From positions 178,450,672 to 178,514,671 of the forward strand of contig NC_090322.1 of assembly GCF_040869045.1 (NCBI RefSeq): a DNA stretch of 64,000 nt. The letters are read 5' to 3'. Position numbers and translations under genes: made by a program. The stretch is from Eurosta solidaginis. Taxonomy: Eukaryota > Arthropoda > Insecta > Diptera > Tephritidae. The notes below the pieces were generated by a model. It did no database searches and was not told the DNA's origin. It worked only from the letters and a program-made list of their open reading frames with translations. Position 1 is the stretch's first letter; the number at the start of each line of letters is the position of its first letter. Positions 44,440 through 55,584 of this stretch are shown here, one piece after another.

Positions 44440-44560
44440 CTCGTTTGGAACTTTGATATTTAAATCTTTCTCACCCAGCTCAATGAGTTCAAGGAATTCC
44501 AGGACTATTGTGGTGTTAAGCCATGCAAGGTAATTGAAAACTAAGTATCTTCGCACAAGA
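44440..44560 (-). pseudogene. Unidentified gene-like fragment, paralogous to 53430-53520
   Basis: On the minus strand it reads SWLNTTIVLEFLELIELGEK then DLNIKVPNEK and a stop. The 53430-53520 sequence in the tandem units is a diverged DNA-level relative (aattccaggac versus attccaagac, gatatttaaatctttctcac versus gatatttgaatttttctcac). I do not recognise the family. Confidence 0.35.
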
Positions 44561-45145
44561 AATATTTTAACTCGAATACAGAAGGAAGCAAATGTAAAAG
44601 AGATTTGATTTCGGAAGAAATGTTTTGTATAAAATAATTCCCGTAGGCGCTAGCAGAATCCCTGAGTCCTGGGATCAAAACTCACACTTACTGAATCTAG
44701 GCTCAGATATTAAGTTTAAACGCTAAGAGAAAAGGTAAGCATCTATAAAAATAGCACTAACAAAATTGCCTAGTTTCATTTATGATTTACTGAGTTTTCC
44801 ACATACATAGTTCGGCAACACCAGAACGCAAATTTTGAACCGTTCCTTACTAAACCCTAACTGCACCATACATTTTATTTCATTGCAATCAACAACATAA
44901 TGCTGTGTCAAAATATAATATCATTTTTGGTTGCATGCCCATATATTTGTTTGTTCAGCTTGAATTAAAGGAAAGTCTTCACTATGTTTAGTCAAATTTT
45001 ATATAGAAACATCCTAAAGTTTTGTATTTTATACTAATAAAATAAAACAAAAATTTGGTTCTTTTTTGGATGAATTTTGGTCCCAAATGGAATGGTGTGG
45101 CAACCGTGTTCGCTTTACTGAAAATGCCTCACTTGTAGATACGAG

Positions 45146-45379
45146 GTTAAAGCTGGAGTCATTGGTGCCGTTTGTCGTATCGCTGTAGTCGTATCCCTAA
45201 CGTAATCAGCTGTTTATCGTTACGACGGTAAACCAAAACCCAATTGGTTGGCTACGATACGGTTACGACCTTAGCGGCACCAATATTCGATTGCATTGAT
45301 TCTCATAAGGTTGGTCGAATCAGCTGTTAAAAGGTTACCGATACGGTTATCGATAAAGCACCAATGTCTCCAGCTTAAC
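45146..45379. mobile_element. MITE with 22-bp TIRs and TTAA ends
   Basis: Left GTTAAAGCTGGAGTCATTGG and complemented right GTTAAGCTGGAGACATTGG agree but for a 1-bp indel and one base. TTAA is present at each end. The interior has cagctgatt and cgataYggtta words repeated in inverse order. A TTAA target would fit piggyBac-type mobilisation, but the TIR does not start CCC. Confidence 0.75.
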
Positions 45380-46075
45380 GAATAAATGGGACGATGTGTA
45401 TATGCATATTATGCATGTTAGGTTTCTACATAGGTATATTGTAATTTATTCTGTGAAAGTACATAATGTAAACAAATATGTATAGCAAGAGGCAACACTT
45501 TTTTGCTATTATTTTATATTTGCGCTTACAATTCTTTATTTGTCAGTTTTGCCTTTTTCTAAACAACAGCTGTTGTGTGGTTATTTCGATGTAACCACCT
45601 ACTTTTGTGGGTAAAAAATTATCCGGCTACTTTCGCAGGTAGAATACTAAAAGGGTGTAAAAGTTGCCACATGATTTCGTTGCCGCGGTGAAGAATGTTG
45701 TTACCACACTAGAATCGGGGCGTAAGTAGTAATAATACTTAAAGATAGAAAATAATTAGGTAGGTCCTAGGTACTAGTCATCACACTCCTAACCAGTCTA
45801 GGGCGTTGAGCAGACAAATAAAAGCGTTGGGCGCGTGAAATTTCTAAAAATGTGAGGCGTAGCATAACCTGATTAAGATTCAGTTGGTCTTGTATATGAC
45901 TATCAATAGAAATTTGACGCATCCAACGCTTTTATTTAATTGTCTGATCAACGCCCTAGACTGATGAGGAGTGTGATGACTAGTACCTAGGACCTACCTA
46001 ATTATTTTCTATCTTTAAGTATTATTACTACTTAATGTAAGTATTGTTTTCAATAAAACCGTTTAACTTAACACA

Positions 46076-46984
46076 TTTCTTTAAATTATTTTATTTAAAG
46101 TTGATGAAAGTGTGTTTATCGGATGTGATGAATTCGGTTGAACGCTCAAGCGAGAGGAATATGGGTAGATGCCAGTTCACCAGTTTACAAGTCTTGCGCT
46201 TAAAGCATCGTCACAAAACCAGTTTTTCAAATATATGCGTTTAACTCAATCTTATGCATTATGGGTAGAGTGCACGTATTTTTATGGAGAACGGTAGATT
46301 GAGCTACACTAGCGCCATCGGGCATGAAAAAGTAGCCAACTTGCAAATTTTGTTGCAAGCAAAGCATAAGAAGAAGAATTTGACATTTGCTTTGGGTAGG
46401 GGTGCTGGCACACTTTGCATGTGAAATAATTTTTCCCACTCGTTGGTAACTTTTCTAAAATTTTTCGCAATTAAAAACTGCAATATAACAAATGAATACG
46501 ACACAAAATTTATTAGCAATATTTCTGTTGTATAGGGAGAATGTTTAAACAGTGCTTCGCAAAATTTTGTATGTGAATGAGCAAAGCGATATAAACTTCA
46601 GTTGCATGAAATTGCATGAAGTTCCTTTATATTTATAAACGCAACATCTTGGTTGATTGTGGCAATGTTACTGGAATGCATAACCTTGTGTTAAACGCAT
46701 CTACATATATGAAAAATTTCATTGTGCCGCGGCCTTTACGATGGATATGTCTAGCTAGCTATGACAATTTACTACCACTCGTGTGGGACGTCCTCGTTTA
46801 TTGTGTAGAACGCCGTGTTCTCTATTTGATCCACCAACTTCTCAATTCTTTTGTCTGCTTGCATGGCGGAACGATAAAAGGTGGCAGCATGGTGATAGGT
46901 ATGTCATATGTCGTATGTCACATAAATAAAAATCCCATGTATATGTAATTTTTGATATGAAATTTTTTTGTTCGAATTTATTAA
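46076..46984. other. Unassigned; one coding-looking patch
   Basis: On the minus strand near 46880-46790 the sequence reads SAMQADKRIEKLVDQIENTA then FYTINEDVPHEW and a stop. It looks like protein but is too short to name. The 110-codon plus-strand frame over the same place (46616-46948) is likely its shadow. Confidence 0.3.
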
Positions 46985-47236
46985 ATATGCCACTTATCTA
47001 CGACAAATTTACGGCAAACACACGTGCAGGAATATTTTCTTAACTGGTCTCTAAGGTGGATATCGAAAAGTGGCACGCTAACTTTACGTGAAGTTGGCGT
47101 GCCACTCGATATTTTCTAAAATATAGTCGCGGCAAATTTTTTTGTTTACGGATGAATTACGGCAAATTCACGGTAATTTACCCAATAGTTATTTTTTTTT
47201 CCACGTAAAAGTTGTCTTGCTAACTTCAGAGAGGTC
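46985..47236 (-). mobile_element. Hairpin-centred short element, copy 1
   Basis: Inverted relative of 55676-55922 and 60461-60707. The centre (47071-47108) is AGTGGCACGC-TAACTT-TACGTG-AAGTTG-GCGTGCCACT, a 16-bp stem with a palindromic TACGTG loop. On the sides are several cggcaaatt/aatttgccg words. The outer ends read gccacttatctacg and cttcagagaggtca. Confidence 0.75.
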
Positions 47237-48663
47237 AATGACAGCCCTTGGTCGGGAAAAATCCCGATGGAAGCCGTTGCCGTGGGAAGCGCATGTTGTT
47301 TTTTTTGCTTGTGCCTGCGCTGGCAAGGCTAATACTCCAGTTATTAGGAGTATCACAGCTACTAGATCATGAAGCAGCAAGCTGCATAGGTCCTAGAAAG
47401 CTTCTAGCATTTGCCAAGAGGATGCACATTTTGTTATAACATAGGTCAGGTCCTTGTTCTGATAGTGTTTTTTCAATTTGGTCGTTGAGCAAACTTCTGG
47501 TAACACTATGAATCCATTCAGTTTATGTGAGGTCTTCACGTACAAGCGAGTTTAACCTAACCTAAAAACATATTTTGATTTTTGCGAGCCCTGCTCATTT
47601 AGACAGTTCTTATAACCGGATAGCTTTTATATTTGATTATCTTAGAGACTTACCACAGAGGCACAGCAGCTTTCCACATTGTCAAAGTAAATAACGAAAA
47701 ATTTAAAATTTCTTTAAATTACATGCAATTTTATTTATTTATACTTAATAATTAATTCACTTTTTATTCATTTTGTTTAATTTCATTACATTTTATTATT
47801 TATCAATTACTAGAAAAAGCTTCGACGCTCTTTCATAAATTCATACATATTTATCTATTATAATTCATTCATTTTATTTATTTTTTCTTTTCTAAACTAT
47901 TTTTAATACAATGTTGTATACATTGTGAATTCCTACAAGTGAGAATCTTTCTATTCCTTCATTGCCATACCTACTGTCAAATAAAACTGACAGGGAGAAT
48001 GGCTGTCACGAATGGCCTGGAAATGGAAGAATTGTTTGTTTGCTCGGGGTAAATAAGTCAATTTGCCATGAATTGCCCATTTATGTTTCAAACCAACTTT
48101 TTTGTTCAACAGCTGATCAAGGTATTTTTATATTGTGAACGTTTTTTCAAATATTCGGCACTTGAAGAATACACAATGGTTGTGTATGAACTGTTTTTTC
48201 TTTGCTTATTTCTTTTTGGCTTTGTTTTCGTAAAAAACGCGAGCAAATGTTAATTACCTATCCATTTTTTTGTTTGTTAATTTGTTTCAATAACAATTTC
48301 GTTACGGGCAGTTATTTAATTTTTCAAAATCATTTTAGCTATTTTGTTTTTCTTATTTATTATTTTTATATATATTTTTTTTTAAAGTAAGTCGAAACTG
48401 ATTTGTTAATTTTGCTTTGCTCTTTACACTTTTGTATGGCATTCTTGCTTGATTACTTTTAACGGTTTCGCTAGCAGGGGTCGGTGATTAAAAGTCACAA
48501 ATCTTGTTTATATGAACAATTTCAGCATTCAGAATATTAACCCTTAAATGCTTTTGAATTTTTGTCATGCTTAAAATGCTTTCAAGAAAATCGCAACCCA
48601 TTGAGTTATTGATTTACGAATAAGATTCCTACGGATAAGACGCACTTCAGTTTCAAGACAGTG
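47237..48663. other. Unassigned, partly AT-rich
   Basis: 47237-47570 ends in gagtttaacctaacctaa after ccattcagtttatgtgaggt. It resembles gactcattcagtctgtgtca at 56546 in the tandem unit and probably is a retroelement 3' end. 47700-48440 is AT-rich without a recognised gene. Confidence 0.4.
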
Positions 48664-48898
48664 CACACAAAAAAATGTTGGCGTAAAAACTGCACTTTGT
48701 GGTGTTGTTCTATATAAAAATCAAAATAGTGTGAATTTCGTACTCAAGAACTGCTGAAAAAAACTATTTAAAAAATAGAATTTAAATTATAACAACAATA
48801 AAAACAGTCGATGTTACTTCGGCCGGGACTTGAACTTAGAAAATTCAGTGCGAAAGGCGGATCGCGCTCCCAACACACCACCGCGGCTTTCTGTTCTT
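48664..48898 (-). repeat. Second SINE family, copy 1
   Basis: On the minus strand a tRNA-like head (CGCGGTGGTGTGTTGGGAGC … AAGTTCAAGTCCC) is followed by a body shared with 49640-49866 and ending caaaaaaatg. The copy lies inverted to that at 49640. Confidence 0.65.
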
Positions 48899-49639
48899 AT
48901 TTGACATTACGCGAACAACAGCGTTGACTCCAAAATAAGTTCTGATATCACTCCGAAAAGTGTGAAAACTGCACTAATTTTGTGTGAGTATGCTTTTCTT
49001 TATGTTAGATGGCACTCGAGAAGGTTCATTAAATGTCATAAAGAATTCATGGGTCGTCTTTAGTCAGAAAACTCGGATATACTGAAGAAAATTTTATTTT
49101 GCGCATCGTAGATCAGAATAAGGTATCTATAGATATTTTTTATATTTGATATATATTTTATATACTTGATATATCAAATGGCCTGGTACGGGACAAGATG
49201 ATACCGGCCATATCTGCAAGCCACTTCTACAATGGAACCTTTTCAAGAAGATAGAGGAAGCGAAGAGAGCACACAAACATAACCGATCACTCAGAATCCG
49301 AATGGACACAGCTCAACACGCATACCTGACACTCAAGTGGGGTGCAAACACTATAGACAAATCTCTAAATTATAAGGAGTACATCTTGGCCGGCTTTTTC
49401 GAACATTGAAGGTTTTCTTAACAACAATAAAACGTCTGCAATGTGCAGGACACTTGTACGATATGCAACCTATAGTTGCATAGATTAATCCTATACTAAG
49501 AAAAGATGGTAAAAAGTCGCATGTCTTATTATCACATGGGTCAGAAATGGTTAAGTATACACAAAAAAATAAAACTAATTTTGAAGTCAACGCTATTGCT
49601 TGTTGTATTGAGTAAGGACAGCTGTGAATAGCAAGCTTC
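48899..49639. other. Spacer between the inverted SINE pair
   Basis: No gene is recognised. It would be the loop of a long hairpin in a read-through transcript. Confidence 0.4.
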
Positions 49640-49866
49640 AGTTATGTGATGTTAGCATGATCCGCCTTTCACACCGAACATCCTGGGTTCAAGGCGCGGT
49701 CGAAGGAACATCCAATTTTTTTTTTGTAATTATTATAACTTAAATTCTATTCTATAAAAATAGGTTTTTTCAGCACTTAGGGATGCAATTCACACTATTT
49801 TGGTTTTAATATAGAATAAAACCACAAAGCGCAGTTTTTACACTAAATTTTTTTTTGTGTGGATGA
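49640..49866 (+). repeat. Second SINE family, copy 2
   Basis: tRNA-like head with gttcaaggcgcggtcg (B-box-like, degenerate), then a body with aattcacactattttggttt and aaaaccacaaagcgcag. It matches 48664-48898 in opposite orientation, diverged. Confidence 0.6.
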
Positions 49867-49959
49867 GTCCTACAAAAACGAAGCTTGTCGTGTTTAGTTG
49901 AAAACCCAAAACTCCTGCATTTAACTTGACGAAACTGAACGACCTGAACGACACAACGA

Positions 49960-50800
49960 CAAATTCTTCATAAAGTCAAATATCATGGCCTTATTCTCGA
50001 CAACAAATTAAATTGGAAAAATAATATTAAAAAAGCTCTGGAGCATGAGAAGAATCAACAGGGCGACGTTATTTGCGAAAAAGAAGAGGTCATAAGAATA
50101 TCAAGTGCGTTGAGCAGCATATCCCAGGAAGCGCTTTACCTCACTCTCGATTGTTTTGGAATCTAGATCATGCGAAAAACCACCCCGTCGTAAGAGGCGA
50201 CTAAGATATCGGATTCAAGGGGTTTGTGTAGCGCCGCCCTTTTAGGTTGCCAGCGCAATACATAGCTTCTCCAAACCCAACCCAACCTGTCCGTGGCGAA
50301 TCCTGTTTCATTAACAGCAGGGGCTCTGGCGACCCCGAACTCCTCATGGATCTAGGGGGTGGACGGGCGGTATTGCCTAGAAGGTCGCGTGTGGTCATAA
50401 CAAATCGTTCCCGAGTTGGTCGGGCTTGGTACCGGAACGTACCAGATCTGAATCTGGCAAAAGACCATCAACTCAATAACACTCCGAAAGGCCTTCGGGG
50501 AGTGTCCTTATCGCTACAACAATAACAACAGCAACGGAAGTGCAATAAGATACCTGATAGGAGTACTATAAAACTGAAGAAATTTAACTAGCATCTGAAA
50601 TAGATTAGTTCTTAATATTGTTCGCATACAGTTTAGCGATACACGAAGCAAGTAAACCTCAACGGCTTCCTCACTCTGGCAGTATATTCCAGGTAGAGAG
50701 CGCCTATACCATAGAAAGTGCAGTAAGATTGCTCCATGGCAGAACAATTCCAGGGATCAACATACCGATTTTTGTTGACAGCCAAGCTCTCTAAAAGGCA
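49960..50800 (+). pseudogene. LINE fragments: RT piece, CAA-tailed 3' end, RNase H piece
   Basis: 49970-50095 translates to VKYHGLILDNKLNWKNNIKK, the RT motif VKYLGxxLDxKLxW. 50215-50530 is a (CAACAATAACAACA)-tailed LINE 3' end like 23262-23586. 50735-50795 reads IPGINIPIFVDSQAL, an RNase H-like IFVDSQAA block. The order suggests a LINE interrupted by the insertion of another LINE's 3' end. All parts are broken. Confidence 0.6.
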
Positions 50801-50884
50801 GGGGCTGAAACTGTTATTCCTTTTATAATATAATTCCTTGCAATACTATTAATATTGGACCTTAAATATATTTGGATCAAGATA

Positions 50885-51225
50885 AAAATTATTTTCGGAT
50901 TTTTATTTTTTGAGTCCGATAGAACTAGTTGAACTCGGACTTTTAAAAATAAAAGTCCGGAAATAAAAGTTAAATCCGGACTTTTATTTCTTAAGGCCAA
51001 AATAAAAGTACCGCTTGATAACAAAGAATCGGCTTATCCGAAATAATTTTTTTTTTAATTCGGATAAGCCGTTTCTTTGTTATGAAGCCGGGCTTTTATT
51101 TTGGCCTTAAAAAACAAAAGTCCGGATTTAACTTTTATTTCTGGACTTTTATTTTTAAAAGTCCGAGTTTAACGAGTTCTATCGGACTCAAAAAATAAAA
51201 ATACAGATTTTACATTTATATGTGG
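50885..51225. repeat. Long palindrome (arms ~150 bp)
   Basis: The left arm 50885-51044 and right arm 51056-51225 are inverted copies around a T-rich centre (51045-51055). Matching blocks include gagtccgatagaact, cggacttttaaaaataaaag, ttaaatccggacttttattt, aaggccaaaataaaag and ggcttatccgaa. Within each arm a tccggacttttatt motif is repeated. Not coding. Confidence 0.9.
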
Positions 51226-51702
51226 ACTTTTATGGAAAAAGTTCAAAAAATAAAAAGGCTGCATGATTCGACATGATATTGCTATAGGGATACCTGGGAA
51301 CTCAAACATTTTCACTTAGGACAATTTTTTGACCAGGACTTTTTCGACTCCGAAAAAAAAGGCATTCGAATTCAGCTTAATAACATTCAACAATATACGA
51401 AATCCAATACCAATCCTCGCTGGGAATATCAATAACGAAGAGGTATACATTTATGACATATATCTCTTGGGAAAATCGATTGAGTTGTGGGGTCTCAACG
51501 TCCCTATGGCAAAATGGGGATAAAAAAAAAAAAATAATAAATGCGCTTCCTTGCGGGCGAGTATGAGAGTACTAACGACCGTCTTCAAAATTCACTGTGT
51601 TATCCCATCGATGCACGCGCTGGTTTCTACGCGAACATCGATCATACGACACTTAAATCCTCATACATACATTTTGCAAGAGCTCGTAGTATAAATTTTG
51701 TA
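51226..51702. other. Unassigned, with A/TAA tail
   Basis: An A-run then TAATAA at 51523-51540 follows atggggat, resembling a retroelement 3' tail. Short frames on either side have no recognised family. Confidence 0.35.
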
Positions 51703-51738
51703 CAGGCTCAATATCCACATACGTTTGTATATCAGGCA

Positions 51739-51874
51739 TTAAGGCTCACTTGCAGAACAGCAATTTAACTTTTTAACTAACCTGACATAAGGGGCTAAAC
51801 TCATACACTTTTTATAAATTTTTTAAATTAACTAAGCTAGTAAAATATTTTGCCGTTCTGCAAGTGAATCTTAA
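51739..51874. mobile_element. 136-bp TTAA-ended MITE, unit 1
   Basis: Left TTAAGGCTCACTTGCAGAAC and complemented right TTAAGATTCACTTGCAGAAC are 25-bp TIRs with few mismatches. TTAA is at both ends. It recurs at 56619-56754 and 61404-61539. Confidence 0.75.
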
Positions 51875-52283
51875 GGGTTAAAAATTATTTCATCAAGTTT
51901 ATGACTTTAACTTTCTTTCACTTTCTCTCGGCGCCAACAGACCGACCTCCTCGTCATATATGCCTCTGTACTCCTGCGGTTTAGGTTTCATCTTCATATT
52001 TCGCTCTCCAATTGGTTGACGTCTAAACTTCAGTTCTGGTTACATCTAAACTTCTAACGTTTTTATATATACTTTTTTTAAATTATTTTCTATTGATTTG
52101 TTTTTACAATTAGCTTAAAACTATATGCTTAAAAATCTATTTATTAACATTTTATTTTTAATTCTGTATGAACGTAACGCTAATTTTTTGTTCATTTGTT
52201 TTGTTCTTTTATATTTTTATTTTATGTTTTGTGTTTTTTTTTACAAATTAGTGAAAAATTCACTTTAGAATATTTTTGTTTCT

Positions 52284-53270
52284 TTAGTCTGTGTGCTTAG
52301 CAGACAAGCCTTTATTTTTCGATTTTTGCTGTTCTCCATAAATATGTAAAATTGCTGTCATTAAATTGTAGCAGAATAATGGCACCCCATCCAGCAGATA
52401 GTTTAGAAAAGTTTTGGATCTTGAAGCAAACCAATTTTCGTTAATTGTTGATAAACCATCCGCCAACCAGAAAACCTTGTTTTTGTGGCTAGATATTATT
52501 GTCACGGATATTAGCATCACTAAGCTATACCATCACTAAGGCCATGCTAAGCGATATTTCCGTCAATAATCAAGTCATGTATACACATATATAAGGCAGC
52601 TGAGAGATGTCACACACAGATGCATTTACTTATACGCCTATGTGCGCGCGAGAGACTGTAAACTACAAAGATTCACATCAATAATTAAATCTTTATGTAT
52701 CTACATAAACGAATAAATAATTGCGTCTACACATATGTAGCATGTACGAATACGTGCAGCGGAGAGTCAATGCGCAAACACATGCATATAGCTGAGAAGT
52801 TTGAGAGCTCATGGACAATGCTAGTAGATTCTGGAAAAATACGAACGAGGAAACCAAAGGGTATAAAATTCAGTTTGAGTTGAGCAATCAATCAGTTATT
52901 GATTAAGCACGCGATCTGGCGGCCAATAGTAGAGTTTCATTTGAGTTATCAATCAGTTTGGTTATTAAGCCAGCGAGTAGCAAAGTATAAGTGTTATTGT
53001 GAAGTACTTTAATAAAGGCAATTTTTCCATTATTCAATATTGTAGTTATTTATTCAACAGTTTAGCGATACGAACCTAGCAAAAGGGCAAATAAGAGGAT
53101 TTGCAAGTAAATTCGTTACATTATGATCGGTTGTCAAACACTTTTTGTGATAGATTTCTGTCACTATTTGAGCTTAAGAAAAGTTGTTGCAAATGCTCGT
53201 GCACCTCAAAGAAATTTGACGGTGTTTTGCCACGGATGAAGCCATTCTTGAATTGAAGTGCACTTGCCAC
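52284..53270 (-). pseudogene. Unidentified host-gene fragment split by a solo LTR, unit 1
   Basis: Upstream of the LTR (53270-53121, minus) the frame reads FKNGFIRGKTPSNFFEVHEH then LQQLFLSSNSDRNLSQKVFD. Beyond the LTR (52499-52284) it reads ISSHKNKVFWLADGLSTINE then NWFASRSKTFLNYLLDGVPL and FCYNLMTAILHIYGEQQKSK to a stop. The halves join only with a frame change, and the first half ends in a stop at the junction. It looks like a terminal exon with an AT-rich 3' UTR. I do not recognise the family. Confidence 0.5.
52500..53120 (+). mobile_element. Solo LTR, 621 bp, family L, unit 1
   Basis: Begins TGTCACGG and ends TCGTTACA, with the 4-bp duplication TTAT (52496-52499 and 53121-53124). A TATA-like gggtataaaa (52858) and aataaagg (53013) are in the positions of LTR promoter and polyadenylation signals. 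It is related to 24168-24725. Confidence 0.9.
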
Positions 53271-53429
53271 CCCCTTGATTTATGTTCAAATTATGCATGC
53301 AAGCATACCGATAGATATTGAGAGTTGGTGAAGCAAAGACGTACCCAAAAAAGTGACCCTTAAAAAATTTTTTACAAAGAAATCCTATGTAAAAATTTCG
53401 AAAGTGTTACTTTTCGCTTGGGATGTCGA

Positions 53430-53530
53430 TATTTGAATTTTTCTCACACAGGCGAAAGCAAATTAATGAGTTTAAGGGATTCCAAGACAACTCTGATGTT
53501 AGGCCACGCAAGACTACTAGACATTTCTAC
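53430..53530 (-). pseudogene. Unidentified gene-like fragment, unit 1
   Basis: Diverged DNA relative of 44440-44560 on the same strand. It is broken by a stop and repeats in units 2 and 3. It may be another exon of the gene fragment at 52284-53270. Confidence 0.3.
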
Positions 53531-53794
53531 TCGTTGGCTCACTTTAGAAAGTATCTTCGTTTTTTTCTATCTTTCTGCCTTTAAGTAAATGGCGTTTCTG
53601 CCATACAACTGTCTAATTCAGTATCAGTTACAGAATTAAAAGCTTATATGTATTTATTTCCGGCCTGCACTAAAGAGTTCAATCAGAAAAATAATTTAAA
53701 AAATTTTAAGTTAAACGGTTTTATTGAAAACAATACTTACATGAAGTAATAATAATACTAAAAGCTAGAAAATAATTAGGTAGGTCCTAGGTAC

Positions 53795-55584
53795 TAGAGA
53801 TATACGCCGCCGATAAACGCCGCCGCCGCCGCCGCCACCGATTTAGGTCGTTTTTCCCACGCCGCCGCCGAATGTCAAAAATATCGGCGCGGCGGCGGCG
53901 GCGTCAAGCGCGGTACTATATTTTCTACTAATTTGAGACTGTTTAGGCCATTTATTGTTCATGTCGAAAATTGGTCGGATATGGTCGAAAGTGTATCAAC
54001 GGATGCGCATCGCTGCCAGTTATAAGAAACTAATTGCGAAATTTAACTCTTTCTAAATTTTCAAAAGTTATTTAAAAAAACAGACACTTTCAATGCTAGC
54101 TTTACACGGACTTATTTAAACAAAACACTAAAAGAAGAGTTAGATTATAAATTTAGACATTTTTTCCAAAAAATTAATAATGAACAATCAATTCAAATAA
54201 AATTACCCAAGGCGAACATGTTTTAAAATTGTCCTCAAGTTGTTAAAAAACCAAATAACACAAAAAGGTGCCGATTTTTTTAAATTTTACATTGCGATTG
54301 GCTAAAAGTATAAGCGAAATCAGTGATGCCAAATCCTTTACTAGGTTCTAGGGGCATAACACTCTTTTGAAAGGATTCTTACCTCATACTTAAGTTGAGG
54401 ATTTATGTACGTATGAGAAGGGTTTGAAAAATCACTTGGGTTTACATTCAAACATCTGTTGTTCATTTGCGAAACTATACAATGGCGTCTGAAATGTTAA
54501 TTTTGATTTTCACACTTCATCCTTCAACACCCTAGTCTCCCGCTTTGACCTTTCCTAAAGTTGGCGGCCCTATCCAAAACTAGTCCCTTGGATGAATCAC
54601 ATTGATTATAGCCTATCAACCAAGTTTAAATATCACCTACACGTTACGACTCCTTTTGAAAATGTGAATACGTAGCCACATATATTTACCAGGTGAGGCT
54701 TTGTCCTTCGCAAGAACACTCAAAGTGGTGAAGTGAAAGCTTTCCCAAGACAGTCGAACTAATGACCGTGTAGTCACTCCCTAACGTTTCAAGGTGTTTC
54801 TCTGGTGTAGCTCGGCAGCATAGCGCGACAAAAGCATCCGTTGGAAAGTCTTCGGAGCTACACCTAGAGCTTCTAGGAAAGTGAAGTCGACGAAGGTATG
54901 AGTTCGAAGTCGCAGTCCTATAGCTTCTGTGCTGGCATATGTTGTTAGGGTCAGGAGGCGGGGTAGCGAATGGTGATCTGGATTGCTACTGTTCGCACAT
55001 CGGGAATTGTAGCTCTTAAAAACAGCCGAAAAACTGGAGGCGCCCTGTGCCACGAGAGTCATGAGTATTAACAGACCATTAATAGCAACCGTAAGTCGCC
55101 TTTGTGCGTAACCGCCAAGGAGCCACAAATGATTTAGAGAAATTGTGTTCGCAACGATTATTAGGAGTTAACACTAGGTGAAACTACGCTTTGTACGAGA
55201 TATACAGACAAAAGTGAGCATATTTTATGTATATCTGTTTCTTTTATGAAGACGCAGCAGTACCAATTTCAAAGACCGGGGTTAGGTTCGAAGCCTCTAT
55301 GGAGTAAGTGAACGAGGGACAATCCCTCCGCAAGGAGCTGCGCCTGAACATTTTTGAACGGTCTGCAAGTTCTTGAGGCAAAAACTACGGATCTTTCCAA
55401 ATGGCCAACACGTTGATTTCCTTAAATACATACAAACAAAACCTTTCGTAAATATTATTTTTTTAAATAGAAAAATCAAGTTTTTTAAAGTAAGAACACC
55501 GGCGTACGCCGGCGCGCCGCCAACGCCGCCGCCGGTATATAATAGAACCCACGCCGCCGATAAAGTGATCGGCGTAAACCTCTA
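53795..55584 (+). mobile_element. hAT-type non-autonomous element, unit 1
   Basis: 1790 bp. Ends TAGAGATATACGCCG and (complement of right) TAGAGGTTTACGCCG; the start TAGAG fits the hAT consensus. Exact 8-bp duplication CTAGGTAC (53787-53794 and 55585-55592), which also fits the hAT target pattern nTnnnnAn. The same site is empty at 45777. Both subterminal regions are rich in GCC/CGG triplets in an otherwise AT-rich genome. The 14-bp palindrome CCGGCGTACGCCGG lies near 55498. Confidence 0.9.
54781..55128 (-). pseudogene. Conserved open frame in the hAT-type element, unit 1
   Basis: 115 codons (with a GTG/TTG-type or uncertain start), including NSRCANSSNPDHHSLPRLLT and HTFVDFTFLEALGVAPKTFQ. 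It aligns to the shorter frame at 11374-11598. It has no recognised domain and is possibly captured exon sequence. Confidence 0.35.

Larger units (their letters stand above)
43745..45721. mobile_element. 2-kb insertion in the left arm, unclassified
   Basis: The arm reads …acatTAA before it and TAAgtag… after it, so a TAA duplication flanks the insert. That length fits PIF/Harbinger-type elements (inference). No clear TIR and no transposase are seen. A minus-strand open frame 43751-43987 (KKRDQRNKWVWQGPFLVQMD …) matches nothing I know. The insert also contains a gene-like fragment (44440-44560) and a MITE (45146-45379). Confidence 0.45.
43707..46075. mobile_element. Long-inverted-repeat element, split by a 2-kb insertion; carries hAT empty sites
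   Basis: The left arm is 43707-43744 plus 45722-45845, and the right arm is about 45905-46075 in inverse orientation. The arms share aaacggttttatt, caatacttacattaa, taatacttaaagatagaaaa, aggtcctaggtactag and aaaagcgttgg. The central spacer is about 60 bp. Each arm contains CTAGGTAC as a single copy (45777-45784, and inverted at 45983-45990). In the 53.8- and 58.6-kb copies that site is occupied by the hAT-type element. Confidence 0.75.

Noticed and set aside
45146..45379. piggyBac-type assignment of the TTAA-ended MITE
   Set aside because: TTAA is present at both ends, but the TIR does not begin with CCC and the TTAA could be part of the repeat itself.
46616..46948. 110-residue protein on the plus strand
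   Set aside because: Composition is untypical, no motif is seen, and a better-looking short coding patch lies on the opposite strand.
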